64,000 nt of DNA, taken from Sistotremastrum niveocremeum HHB9708. Its lineage: Eukaryota > Basidiomycota > Agaricomycetes > Sistotremastrales > Sistotremastraceae. Below, one piece after another: positions 11,601 to 23,158 of this stretch. The notes below the pieces were generated by a model. That model was not told where the DNA came from, made no database searches, and saw only the letters and a list, made by a program, of their open reading frames with translations. The stretch is taken from contig KV419422.1 in NCBI GenBank assembly GCA_001630475.1, forward strand, positions 62,001 through 126,000, given 5' to 3'. How positions within the stretch are numbered: position 1 is the stretch's first letter; the number at the start of each line of letters is the position of its first letter. The position numbers and the translations under genes were made by a program.

Positions 11601-12630
11601 ATCCTTGGATTCATTGAAAATGGGACGTATAGATGTCTATTGCCAACTCACCCCAGTAAAGTGTGAGTGCTCTTGCGATGCGTGATGTTGGCCACGAGTT
11701 CAAGATTGCGAGCCGTCTCGGAATCGATTAACATCGTACCTTTCAGCAATATTTCAGTGTAGCTCTCTCCTAATCCGGAAAAAACGCACCATCAACGGGA
11801 GCATATTTAATCTTGAGGGAGCGAAAAGAGTAGCGAGTATTTAATTTGTTCTCGGCGTACTTGAACAGACCACAAGCGGCGGAAAGCGCGTAGTATCTGC
11901 GATATTTTTCTGTCAGTGGGGATCAGAGCCGGAACAAGGGTGGGATTACTTGTTCGACACGGCTACCAATGTGCCTGCGCGATCCTTGTCATCCACACAG
12001 AGCTGATTTACAAACTCGAGTCCTGTGGCACAAGAAGTAAAGACGGCATAAACCCCGACGAGGATACCAAACGAACCAGCTGACTCGTTCCAAAATTTGC
12101 GCGAGAGCGGCTCAATGGTAACATTCGGGAATTCATTTTCGATATATTGTAAGAGCAGCGATGGTGTCTGCTTCTTGAAGGATAGGCGTTCTCCCGGGAC
12201 GGACGTGTCAGGCATGACTACGACGCTCGGATAGTGCAATTGGATGTAGTGCAGTGTCTTGAAATAAGTTTGAACGTCCGCTACCTGAAGAATACGCGCA
12301 TATATGAATACGGATGAGGTCGCGTGCGTGGATCAAATAATACATACCTGAACTAGGCCAACTTTTCCGGTTTCTTTATCAAGTGATGCGATACCCACTT
12401 CCCTTCCAATACCTTTTGACGCGTAATCAGAACCCAAATAAGCCTATGCCACCATTTTCCTTACCCCTGCTCTCCAAAATCGCGATTACAAAATTTCCTT
12501 CAGCTCTGGTCGACATTGCTGTTTGAGGTCTGGCAGTGGGCGGTCGAGATTTAGATACCATAGAGACACTTTCGGCCCTCCCCATCGGCGTTGGTGTGCT
12601 GGCACCTCCCCAGCTCGAGATAGACGACAT
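8661..12630 (-). CDS. MSH4: Meiotic MutS homologue MSH4
   Basis: MSH4 forms the MutS-gamma heterodimer with MSH5, which stabilises Holliday junction intermediates and promotes crossovers in meiosis. It starts at ATG 12630 with a short Ser/Pro tail, then [18 protein letters not shown], which matches the start of the MSH4 core. It lacks the mismatch-recognition domain I of MSH2/3/6, as the family does. Later blocks match [15 protein letters not shown], the clamp and lever domains ([20 protein letters not shown]) and HPILEKIEA. The Walker [17 protein letters not shown] is split over three exons around 9890-10020, and the Walker B is [13 protein letters not shown] near 9560. The C-terminus, [17 protein letters not shown], ends at TAG 8661-8663 (PSEEMEEE). 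The gene has around twenty or more short exons, including an 8-nt one. It is intact as far as I can read it. Confidence 0.93.
9952..9959 (-). other. MSH4: 8-nt microexon of MSH4 encoding part of Walker A
   Basis: The minus-strand sequence CATGTCAG lies between an AG (56-nt intron 9960-10015, donor GTAAGT) and a GT (56-nt intron 9896-9951, acceptor TACAG). Joined with the flanking exons it gives GGA CCG AAC ATG TCA GGG AAG AGC, which is GPNMSGKS, the invariant MutS P-loop. Without this exon the motif and the frame are lost. Confidence 0.85.
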
Positions 12631-12823
12631 GACGAGGGTGTTGAGCTGAGTTGAGTGCTGGGCGTCTATTGAATGGGGAACAAAATCATGTGCGGGACCC
12701 TATGATTTCGGCGACCGGTTATACTGGGGCATCCCAATCTCCGGCTCTTTGGTCCGCGGCATAAAGCTCCTGATTCTGCAACTCGACCTCAGCTTCCCCA
12801 CCCTTTCTTCTTTCCTACATCCA

Positions 12824-14128
12824 ATGGCAAACCGCATCTCACAGATCTCTGGTCATCTTTCCAACGCTGCTGGTCGTGGGCTTCTCCACGATGAAGTCGC
12901 TATCATAACTGGTGAGTCGAGCAGCTTGAGTCGATCTTGAGTGACGTAGTTACCCCGGACGTTATAGGTGCTGCCCAGGTACTGCTTTATGCTTCCGTTG
13001 CAGTGGAACTATGCTGAGACCTGTGTCAGGGTATTGGACGCAGCTGTGCACTCTTGTTCGCAAAGGAGGGCGCAAAGGTCGTCGTCTCCGAGTACGTCCA
13101 GCCTATGAGCGCCGAGACGGAGCCTGACTAAATGGGATGGCTGCTCTAGTCTTGATGAGAAGAAGGCACAGATTGTCGTCGATGAGATCAAGGCTGCAGG
13201 TGGCGAGGCTATTGCAGTCGGTGGGGACGTCGGAGCCGAGGACTTCCCTGAGAAGATCGTCAAAGCCACCATCGAGTGAGTCGGACTGTTCATTGATGTC
13301 TTCCAATAACCTCACACTGTTCATTAGCAAATACGGCAAGATCAACCATCTTGTCAACAATGGTAAGGCTGCTCAATAATTACACTTACATGTCACTGAC
13401 CATCATTTTGATAGCCGGTTTCACCTACGACAAAATGCTTCACACCATGGCTGACGATGCTTGGGATGTTATCATGAAAATCCACGTCCGCGCACCCTTC
13501 CGTCTTGTCAGAGCCGTTGCACCCCACCTGAGAACGAAGGGCGAGCAAGGCGTGAACAAGAGCATTGTGAATGTCTCAAGTACCAGCGGTCTGCACGGCA
13601 ACGTCGGTGAGAACTGCTTTCCCAATCCAATCGATGGCGTCAACTGAAACTCGGGTTCAGGTCAGGCAAATTATGCCGCAGCTAAGGCAGCTGTCATCGG
13701 TTTCACAAAAACCATCGCAAAAGAATGGGGTGCTTTCGGTGTCCGAGCAAACACTGTCGCCTTCGGATTCATTACCACCAGGTACGCGACTATGTCTTTC
13801 AGTAGGCTTTTGTTCTGATGTGTCCCGCGCTAGATTGACGCAAGCAAAAGAAGCTGGCGCTTCAATTGTGATCGACGGAAAGAAAGTTGCTCTTGGTATT
13901 CCCGGCATGCCTGCACCTTCGACAGCAGGAAAAGCAACTCCAGCACCTGGTGTGCCTCTCGGACGCCCTGGATCTCCCGATGAAGCTGCGGCAGCCGTTC
14001 TCTTGTGAGTTCTTCTGCTTCTCTGTTCTTCATTTCGTCTAATTCAATTGCGTCGCAGCCTCGTTTCTCCTCTGGCGTCATATGTTTCAGGGCATACATT
14101 GGAAGTAACTGGAGGAGCTGGCATTTAA
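12824..14128 (+). CDS. Short-chain dehydrogenase/reductase (FabG-like)
   Basis: An NAD(P)-dependent oxidoreductase of the classical SDR family, closest in pattern to 3-oxoacyl-[ACP] reductases; the substrate is unknown. Nine exons can be placed: 12824-12911, 12968-12978, 13030-13091, 13150-13275, 13328-13362, 13415-13606, 13661-13781, 13834-14004 and 14059-14128. They add to 876 nt, or 291 residues, with consistent phases. Motifs seen are the cofactor loop TGAAQGIGR (formed across exons 1-3), NNAG, the catalytic Ser in NVSSTSG, the active-site YAAAK in [10 protein letters not shown], and a C-terminal [14 protein letters not shown]. There is an insertion of about 25 residues before the end ([17 protein letters not shown] region). 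No clear targeting signal is present. Exon 2 is only 11 nt. Confidence 0.9.
12968..12978 (+). other. 11-nt microexon of the SDR gene
   Basis: GTGCTGCCCAG is bounded by ...TTATAG upstream and GTACTG downstream. Spliced, it completes the dinucleotide-binding loop T-G-A-A-Q-G-I-G-R. Skipping it would shift the frame. Confidence 0.8.
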
Positions 14129-14354
14129 TTTCAACATTTTATGGGAGAGGAATATTGAATGTGTATCTCGACTTTCTTCATGTGTAATTAGACTGATTCC
14201 GAGGACATGGCTCAATGAGTTCCGTAAATGGAATTTGCGCGAACTTGCTGTACGAAGCCGAAGGATGAAGGTTTCGGCAGATTGCGGGCCGATGTGTCTA
14301 GACCGTCAGATTTTCGGACGTTGATGGGCTTGCTACACCTTTACACCTGCCGTG

Positions 14355-15428
14355 ATGCCAAAGAGGAAAGACCAAGACGACAATGGAGACGACAGCGATA
14401 CTAAGGTCTTGCTACCATCTTGGAGAGCTTGTTCGATCTCATCGTCGTTTACAGAGTCTCATAGACATCGACTTTCAATTTTTTGACCCCGCGGAGGTCG
14501 ATCACGTTGCACTCAAGAGACTCATCGTTCAACTCTTCCAATCAGATGCAGAGCTCATTAAACCTCATGCTCTCACTGAATTGGTACTATCTCAACCCCT
14601 AGTGGGGACGACAGTGAAAACCGAAGGCAAAGAGAGCGATCCCCTGGCGTTCCTGACAGTCCTGAACATGCATGTTCACCGGGTGCGTTGGACTGCCTTG
14701 TGGCTCCTATCAGTCCGTGCAAACTGAATTTACAGGGATCCGTAGGAGAATGCATCGATTCGGGCTCTCGCTCAGTACTTCCTGGACAAATCCAAGAGCA
14801 ACGGCGACCTGCACAAGGAGCTCAGCACATTATTTGACAGGGGCGTTGAACCTCCGAATGTTGGACTCGTCCTCACCGAGCGCCTCATCAATATGCCTGT
14901 CGAAATCGTGCCACCCATGTATCGGATGCTCGCAGACGAAATCCAGTGGGCACTGGAGGAGGTCGGCTTTACACTTTTTTGGATATTCAATCCTGCTCAA
15001 TCCCTAACACAGGACGAGCCCTATCAGTTTTCTCACTTGATATTCGTCTCACGGACCTATCGATTGACCGCGGAAGACGAAATCGGCATGGACGTTGACG
15101 AGCGCCCAGCGAAGAAGAAGCGTAAGGACGGAAGACCAACCCTTGCCAACGCAACAGGACGTGGCGGTACATACTCGTTCCATCCAGAGGACGAATGCAT
15201 ACAGAGGGTGAGTCTAATTCGCCTCCGGTAGTCGTCGGAAGTTGAACTGGTTCCTAGTTTGCTACATATACCCACGACTTCAACTTTACCAACAGCCAGC
15301 CCCGAGAGAAGGACTCTTTTGGATTGGATGTGGCTGCGCGAATGTTCCTAGTTCCGCAGAAACGATTTTCGGATCTTGTGGCAGCTCTGCTGAACGACTA
15401 TGGAACAGATCAAGGCGATGGGATGTGA
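14355..15428 (+). CDS. BCP1: BCP1/BCCIP family protein (Rpl23/uL14 chaperone)
   Basis: In yeast, Bcp1 escorts ribosomal protein Rpl23 and is needed for nuclear export of Mss4; the animal homologue is BCCIP. Exons are 14355-14405 (MPKRKDQDDNGDDSD, an acidic basic-tipped N-terminus), 14455-14682, 14746-15207 and 15258-15428. Diagnostic blocks are IDIDFQFFDP, QPLVGTTVKTEGKESDPLAF and LTVLNMHVH near the N-terminus. Further on are NVGLVLTERLINMPVEIVPP, a basic loop PAKKKRKDGR, and the C-terminal AARMFLVPQKRFSDLVAAL. The length, about 303 residues, fits the family. It is transcribed in the same direction as its neighbours, 226 bp after the SDR stop. Confidence 0.9.
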
Positions 15429-15728
15429 GCGGTGAGCCGGCGTTGACGTTGCGGCTTCTCTTATGTTCTCCAGAGTCTTGATTTTCCGATGTAGCCTTTT
15501 TAGCCTTGATCGACTTATGATTAGTATGTCTTCTGTACGTTTGAGTGTAGTTAATGGGAAACCATTTGGATTTGTACGTGTGCGATTGTGGACGTGCAAA
15601 TAGATCGGCACATGGTCAGGGATCCGTCCGCACTTGTGGTGTTCCATCGGCGACGGTTATCTTATCACAAGGAGCGTCATAGGCAATGCTCATAAAAGGA
15701 GATACAATGTTTCTCGAACGATCCTCTC

Positions 15729-17759
15729 ATGTTCCATCTCCATCGTCTCCAACCTCGGGCCTTTAGTCGCGTTTTATCGAGAACAGCGAGCACAAGCCAA
15801 TCCAGTCGCTCCTTCCGACGGCTAGCGACAAGATCTACGCTTGTCTCTATCGTCGGTGCTACAGGACTTCTGCTCTATAACAACCCTGTGCATGCTGATA
15901 GCGTTGCGTCTGCATCGTCAGAGAATGTACAAAGGCATCGAGAGCCGGCTTCCTTGTCTTCGTTGATCCGGTCGTATGGAGTCTATACAATCTGCTCAGT
16001 CCCAGTCATCGTCGATTGGTCTCCTGCCCTCTTGAAGTTCTTCACTTCTATAGTGGGATTGCGGGAATTGACTCAGATCGTCGTTCGGCATACCTTTTTC
16101 GCGCAGTTCGTCGGAGGAGATACCGTGAACGACACGATACCGCTGCTCTCGCACCTACGAAAGGAGAATAAGGGTGGACTACTGGCATACAGTGTCGAAG
16201 TTGATGAACACGAAGCAACCAACCATGACCGTATTCTATCATCCGGGAAAGTGCAGAGCCTGCCTGTTTACAAGCAGAACGTCGAGGAGATGATCCACAG
16301 CATCAACATTGCGGCAGATTTTGAAGCGTCATTAGGAAGCGTGTCGGGGGCTAGTAGGAAGACGTGGGTGGCATTGAAAATGGTGCGTCTAAGATTATTC
16401 TACGTTTCTATGCTTTCTTATTCTCTATAGACAGCTTTGACACCTTCGTCTCAAACTCTTATCAATTTCTCGGACTTTCTTCTCCAGAATCGTCCAAGTG
16501 ATTCGGGCGTAGTCTATCCGGGATTACCGCACCCTTCTGATCTGGATATTCTTGAGGAGAAGACATCGACAAAAACCCTACCTGCTTCCCTTTCACAAGA
16601 GGACATCAGAGCCCTTGTCGAACTTCGCGATGATCTATTCAGAATATGTAAACGAGCGCGAGAAAGGGGCGTTAAAGTGATCATCGACGCTGAATACACG
16701 TAAGTTTGCAGATTAGTCCCTTTTCGCTTCATACTGACGTGGATGTAGTTGGTATCAGGTGAGCAGCTGGCGATGGATTCATTGCCCTTTCTAATAAGAC
16801 ATGTAGCCTGCGATCGATGCCTACGCCCTTGCTTTAATGAGAACATTCAACAAGAATCCTTCAAGACGACCATCATCTTTCACCTCTTTATTCAACTCAA
16901 CTCCATCAATACCATCCCATGATACCCAACCCCTAATTTACGGAACTTTTCAGGCATATCTGCGCCGGTAAGAATTTCATCCACATGCCGGGATCTTTGA
17001 GCTTAATGTTATCATTCTCCCTCAGGACCCCTGAACATCTACAAGCTTCCATCAGAGACGCCAAACAGAACGGTTACTCCCTGGGAGTAAAGCTAGTTCG
17101 TGGCGCATATCATCCTCATGAAATAGAATATCATCGCAAACGTCATTCCTCCACTCCAACCTCTTTGCCGCCCGTCTGGCTCGAGAAACCGGAAACAGAT
17201 ACCTGCTACGATAATTGCATCCAAGTTCTTCTATCCGAGGTCAAGGATGATATCAAGAGCAAGGCAAATAATATCGGTGTTCTGTTCGGGACGCATAATT
17301 GGGTCAGTGCAAGGAAAGTTATAGAGGGATTGGCACGACATGGATTGGCATCTGTAGAGCAGAGCTCAGGAGCCGATCACGATCCGGTGATCAGGGTGGA
17401 TGACGACGTTTCTGAACGAATTGTTATTGGACAATTATATGGTGCGTAGCCTGCATCGCAATTGGGTTTCGCTGACAGCATACTTTGATCAGGTATGAGC
17501 GACGCACTCAGTGATTATCTGGTAGACCACGTCCGCTCTCCATCGCCGTTTGTTATTAAATATATCCCATATGGGGCGCTGGCCGAAGTTCGTTGCATTC
17601 CTCTCGTGAAAGAGACGCACTTACAAACGATATTTTCAGGTCATGCCATACCTCGGTCGTCGTGCCATCGAGAACAAAGCTGTTCTGGGAGGTCCCGGTG
17701 GGGCTTCTGAAGAACGTAGAAGAGCTGGCGCAGAAATATGGAAGCGTGTTTTCGGCTGA
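15729..17759 (+). CDS. PUT1: Mitochondrial proline dehydrogenase
   Basis: An FAD-dependent oxidase that converts proline to pyrroline-5-carboxylate in the mitochondrial matrix or inner membrane, the first step of proline catabolism. ATG 15729 begins an Arg/Ser-rich presequence (MFHLHRLQPRAFSRVLSR). The catalytic barrel shows LLAYSVEVDE and VKVIIDAEYTWYQPAIDAYA, the latter assembled through a 10-nt exon. Later motifs are GYSLGVKLVRGAYHPHE, VLFGTHNW, and YGALAEVMPYLGRRAIEN near the C-terminus (FAD and substrate residues in YLGRRA-EN). The stop is TGA 17757-17759. Several introns are visible, at about 16382-16430, 16700-16748, 16759-16806, 17443-17491 and 17590-17640. No defect is seen. Confidence 0.92.
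16749..16758 (+). other. PUT1: 10-nt microexon of proline dehydrogenase
   Basis: TTGGTATCAG lies between introns of 49 nt (16700-16748, GTAAGT...GATGTAG) and 48 nt (16759-16806, GTGAGC...ATGTAG). It supplies W-Y-Q in the conserved D-A-E-Y-T-W-Y-Q-P-A-I-D motif. Confidence 0.82.
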
Positions 17760-18002
17760 AGTTAGAAGCTGCTTATTTCTTGTTCACGTCTCCATGGACC
17801 TTAGCTTCATTTTGGTAAATTATGTAGGGTTTCTCCTACGCATAGGCAACATTGGTACACCACATCAATGACATGTAATACTTGAATTCTTCTTTTCATT
17901 GAAATGCATTGCGAGCCGGAACAATCTCGTGTCGACAAGAAACATGAACACAGCAGGAACACCAGATACATCTACTCCCAATACTCAATTTATTTGCTCC
18001 GC

Positions 18003-21000
18003 TTACGCACTCGTCAGCTCCTTGAATTCCGGTGCATGCGGTCCCATCTGTATTCTCTCAATCAGTGAATCGAACTGAGGCGCAATTCCTGGTGTAGCGA
18101 TCTTGCTCAAAGCCGCAATAGCTCTCAACGCACTCCGTTGCAGCTCGGCTGCGCGCTCCAGATCTAACTTGACCGTGTCCTTGTTGACAGCCATACCCTC
18201 CATGGTCTTCTGCAACGATGGTGCAGCCTGATCCAATCGTTGCGATACGGCCGTAGGTGCTATCTCTGCGAGACGGAACAACATCATGTGACAGATGACC
18301 TTGACTTCGTCGGCATCGTCCTTCAACCCATCGAGGACGTGTCCAAGATATTCATGGATATCGATCTTAGCCAAAGAGGTATCGAGCTGCGCGGAATGTT
18401 AAGCTATGTCAAGCGAAGGAAAATAGAAATGAACATACCAGAGTATACATAGTCTCGTATGCTGTTTTACGCCCTTCAAGACCTTCATCGACTTTATGTT
18501 GCCAAGGGCCCATCTGGACGATCTTGATGAGCTCAGATTTTAGCACCGTCTCTTTGTAGAGATGAGGAAGGATAGCATGGAGGTGGTTGCGGATCAAATT
18601 AGGCTTGTTCCTTGCAGCAGAGTTCAACGCAGCCAAAGCCAAACGGCGCACAGACTACTCATGTGTCAGATAAATCAACAGGCTTTCGAGGGGAAAACTT
18701 ACAAGATCTGGGTCTGTGATCAAAGCGAGGAACTCTGGTAAAACCAATGATAGTTGATCATCGTATGCAGGAGAGGTATCGGCAAAAGTGTATCGGATGG
18801 CCGAAATGACCGTGCCACGAATAGCAGGAGAAGGATCCCGAAGTCGGATCTACATTGCATTAGCAACATTGACGCCGAGATGTGTGGATGGACGAACCTG
18901 CAATTGAGGAAGATAACGTGAAGGGTTGGTCGTCGTCAACTTGCCGATTGAGGCGGCAGCAGCATTGTTCGTTGCCTCGTCCGTGACACCTGACGTTTGG
19001 AACAGAGGCTCCCAAAGTGTCTCGGCTACGCCCTCAAGTTGAGCATTAGAGCAACGAGAAACGACCTAAATTCACTCCGATTATCACAGCAATTCAGAGA
19101 GTTAGACATGTATTACCTCTTTCAAAGCTTGTAGAGCAAGTAACCGACGATCATCCGTCTGAACCATAGTGACGATGATAGGCAGGTATTTTTGTACATT
19201 CCCAATAGCCATGTTACCTGTTAATGAACGTCACATCGGATATACATACGACTTCCAGAATACATGACATACCGACTGCGAACGCCGCGGCCGATCTGAC
19301 CTCTTCTGATTCAGCGTCGAAATACTGGACAGCAGTTTCGAAGACGCTGGTTTGGTTAGCCATATCGCTATTGCCGGTGAAGGGTGAGACAAGCTTAGTA
19401 GATCAATATCACCATCACTCACACAGTCCGTCCAATCTCGCCCAACACCAAGAGACTTAATGTCTTCGACGCGTCAGTCGAATTACCCTATTATGGTCAT
19501 CAGAATCACCCAGATAACTCGGACAAACGAGACATACGCGAAGGCTCTTGGAGAATTCTGCAATAGTTCCCGCAATCATTGAAATCTCGACTCTCAGCAC
19601 TCTCTCAATCGATTTAGCAACATTGCTGGGAGCCGCGCTTCCCTTTTCTTTTGGAGCACTGTTGAAGCTGCCAATTAAGTTGCTGATAAGTCTCGTGGCA
19701 ATTGGTCCATCGGCAGTGACGAGCGAAGTGTAGAAAGTCAAGAGAGAGTCAAGGGATGAACCGGATATGAGAGGCGAATAAGTGAGGTCGTAGATATCTT
19801 TGAGAAGATCCTTTTCCACGGATGGATAGGTCGCCTTGGGGGATGTTTGGAGAAGAAGGGAGACAATGGAGATAGCTTGAGAGAACAGCGATATATCTGA
19901 TACAGTGAGATACTGATGAAGCAGCTGTAATAACGCAGGTGTCGGAGTGTAAGGGTTGGAAGTCGATTGTCTAAAGATGATCAGAGCGGTCGAATTCGGA
20001 GGGAAAATGAAACACACTTCTGCAAGAGGGCGAACAGACAGCCGAAAGCTTCCAACTTGCCCACACGTCCTTGCTTCTTGAGCACTCCTGAGACCCACTC
20101 AATACTCGCGTCGAACCATCTGGAGTCCATCTCAGCCTCCTTAGCAACTTTGGTGATAACCCTGATCGGCGTCTCAGTGCGTGTGGTTGAACGAAGGATA
20201 TAATCCCATTCATTGCCCCCTCTTGTCTTCATAGCTTCATTGGCACAGATCCAAAGATCACCAGCGCACTCTTCAGCGCGTTCTCGGATTTCGGAATCGG
20301 TGTCATTCGATTTAAGACGTGTGATGACTTCTTGATGAACGTCTCCTAGCCAGGCTTCTGATTTGACGGGTCTGAGCGCGTTCAGAAGGGCGGAGAATAT
20401 GCGGAAGGACTCCGCGACAACCCGGGGATGTTTTTCTCTGAGGGAGGATAGGAGAGAAGGGATAATGGACGAAAGTTGACCAGTGAAGATCACAGGAGAG
20501 TGTGTAGAGAAGAAGAGGGAGAGGAAAGACAGGACGATCGCATGCAGTGGAGCAGTGGTCGTAGTGACAGATCCAGCTAAGACTGTCTTGCAAGTCGCGA
20601 AGAGTGTTTGAGTCTGACCTGAAAGCGAGCCGGGGAGAACGTGCAATAACGAGATGAGCAGTTCGAATCCAGACTGAATCACCGCAGAACTCGTCTTGGG
20701 TCCTTTCAATTGACCAAACAAGGCTTTGGCAAGCGAAGGGACCTGGCCCTCGAGAAGCCGAATAGGGCTGCCTTCCACTTCCATGCCTTCCTCGTCTTCG
20801 TTTCTTTTTCTCTTGCCAACTCCGGGGCTTTTGGCTCGTGTATGCAGAGAAGCGTCGCCATACAAGGCGGTTTGAGAAAGAAGGACTCGATAAGTCGCCC
20901 AGACTTCGAGTTTAACGGATTCTTCGCGATCACCGAAACGAGAGATGAGGGCTGGTGAGACGTCTCTGTAGAGTGTTGCGAGGAGTTCTGGACGAGTATC

Positions 21001-22519
21001 GATGACGGCTGCAAGAAGCTTAGCCGACGAGCGACGGATTTTGTAAGAGGTGTCTTCGTCGTCAGAATATCTGTGTAGCATATGAAGTTGTAGTTGGCTT
21101 GACTGGAGAGAAGAGTCACTTACCCTTCGAGTTCCTCGTCGTCGTCATCAGCATCATCCATCTCTGCATCCTCATCATCATCGTCTCCAGCATAGTTCTT
21201 TACAGTCCGTCAATCCACAGATTCAAAATCAAGACATGCGTCACTCACTGGATCATACTTGATCAATCCAACACCCAGAGCCACAATATCCTTCAAGAAT
21301 GGCGTGATCTCACTAGGACACCTCAAAACAATCGTTTCAACAGCCCTCAAGCCGCTCTCCCTCAGTTCCGCATCATCCTGATTCGTAGCTTTGAGTACGC
21401 CTGGGACGACGTCTCCCAAATCCGCAGCGATTTTCTGAGGTGCATATCGTGCGATGGCTGCAACCAATTGGACCACTGTTCGCTTGGATTCAAGGTGCGA
21501 AGATGCAAGGCCGGGGATGATGCTCTGTCTCAGTAGAGATTGGAACTGCTCGGGAGTCGATGTGGGGAGGAATTGGGCTACATCGCATTCATATTAGGAT
21601 GACAGCAAGGAGGGTGGCACGAAATATTACCAAGAGTCAGGATGGCTTGCTTGCGGACTGCAGGACGCGAGTGTCCTAACAAAGGAGTTATAGCACTAAC
21701 AGGAGCTGGTTGGATGTTGGGATCTGAGAGGTATGCTGGGAATCGAGTAATCAGAATTGAGAGAATGGACAAGACTTCGATCAGGGATTCTTGTCTCGCG
21801 CTCGGCTGCACGTGGACAGTGTATCATCAGCTTCTAATTCCTGAAGATTCAAACAACGGGAAATCGAACTCACGTCAGCGACCTGTGTTAAGAGTTTGGG
21901 AGTCAACTTGAGGCAGGTCTTTTGTGCGATCTTTCCCTCCAGTGGCAGTTCAGCGGTGATTGTCTTGAGCGCTGCGACCGTCGAACTCAGAAATCGGTAC
22001 GAGTTCGAAGTCAATCGAATGCATACCAAGAGCAGCAATATCTCGAGTCTCTTCGTCCTTGTTCGACGACAAATCGATCAACCTCTCCATAAGAATGTCC
22101 ATCTGAGCCTCTCGAATGACCTTGGTTATCTGACCCAAACTTGACACATGTTGCATGTTATCAATCATTTCGTTTGTGAAGGAATGACAACGCACCATTT
22201 AACGGCTTGATTTTTGACTTCTGAGATCTTGTCTTCGATAAGGAGCAAGACATTCTGCAAGACTCGATTCTCGACGCCCTCGTCACCCACGAAACTCGAG
22301 GGATCTTGTTTGATGGCATTTGTGATATCGCTCAAGGCCATGTACCTATTATCAGCCGTCCATCGTCAGAGTGTGCGATCACAATGCAAGCGGGGCACGA
22401 GTACCGGAAATCCTGGTCTGGCGATGCCATCTATACATTCCATTAGCTTCGGGGACAAAGAGACAGACGAATTTAGTAACCTTTTCAATGTAGCTGTTCA
22501 TGACATATACTTTCGTCAT
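18003..22519 (-). CDS. CAND1: Cullin-associated NEDD8-dissociated protein CAND1
   Basis: A HEAT-repeat solenoid that wraps unneddylated cullins and acts as the exchange factor for F-box and other substrate receptors of SCF-type ubiquitin ligases. ATG 22519 gives MTKVYVMNSYIEKM; a second ATG at 22501 is also possible. The spliced order matches the family: DITNAIKQDPSSFVGDEGVENR, DIAALGMHSIDFELVP, RPAVRKQAILTLGNI, and CPSEITPFLKDIVALGVGLI. The acidic loop (encoded about 21120-21200) precedes SYKIRRSSAKLLAAVIDTR and VSPALISRFGDREESVK, followed by QVPSLAKALFGQLKG. The C-terminal TIP120 domain has ALAALNSAARNKPNLIRNHL, LPHLYKET, VQMGPWQHKVDEGLEGRK and the end PEFKELTSA. The stop is at 18003-18005. 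Length is about 1,250 residues, as expected, and introns are short. Confidence 0.94.
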
Positions 22520-23158
22520 GATTGCGAGACAAAGTAACAGGTGGAAGTATAAGTGGTGGAAGGAAACGCGTTAGGGCGCGGGACCGCGTCTTGTGACTCC
22601 AAAACAGGCAACTTGACGATCGGGCACACAATTGTAGCAGTGCGTAGCAGATGGTGGTAACGAGCATATTGCTAACAATAAACACTATAGATACACGCGG
22701 AAAGTACACTATAGGCAACACAACTTCTACAACTGCCCAGCCCTCCATTTGAAAAAAGCACCCGAAGATCTGTAGAGAGAGTAAGTAAACATGTAGGATG
22801 CAGATTTCGATCAAGAAAGGAAGTGAATGTCAGAGGTGCAACGATGTTTGGCTGTGTCGCGTTTGCCTGTCGTCAACGCCCTCTGGCTCGGACTGGGGCG
22901 GCAAATGGTACTCATCATGAAGGATGTGAAAGTTTTTCAAAGCGAAAAAAAGTTGTAGATGGATACACTCACATATCAACAATCCAGCAATCAACGACAC
23001 GCCCTGCCTAGCGTAGAACAAAGAGGGCAAGCTCTAGAAGACGAAGAAGAGTGCGAGCAAGTTGAGTGAAGGTGGAAGTGCAGCACAAGAAAAAATAGCA
23101 TTCAGTCTCCGCTTTATACAAGTTTCTAGACGCCCGTCGAGCGCTTACCGCATTCCTA
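22520..23158. other. Divergent intergenic region CAND1 / GPALPP gene
   Basis: Holds the promoters of two divergent genes. Small open frames on the minus strand (for example 22830-23030, with a hydrophobic stretch GVSLIAGLLICECI) have no convincing gene structure. I see no repeat. Confidence 0.4.

Noticed and set aside
13362-13414. Stop codons inside the SDR as possible pseudogene evidence
   Set aside because: They lie in introns; all nine exons join in phase to a complete enzyme.
19981-20213. Small overlapping minus frames within CAND1
   Set aside because: They are out-of-frame readings or intron read-throughs of CAND1 exons.
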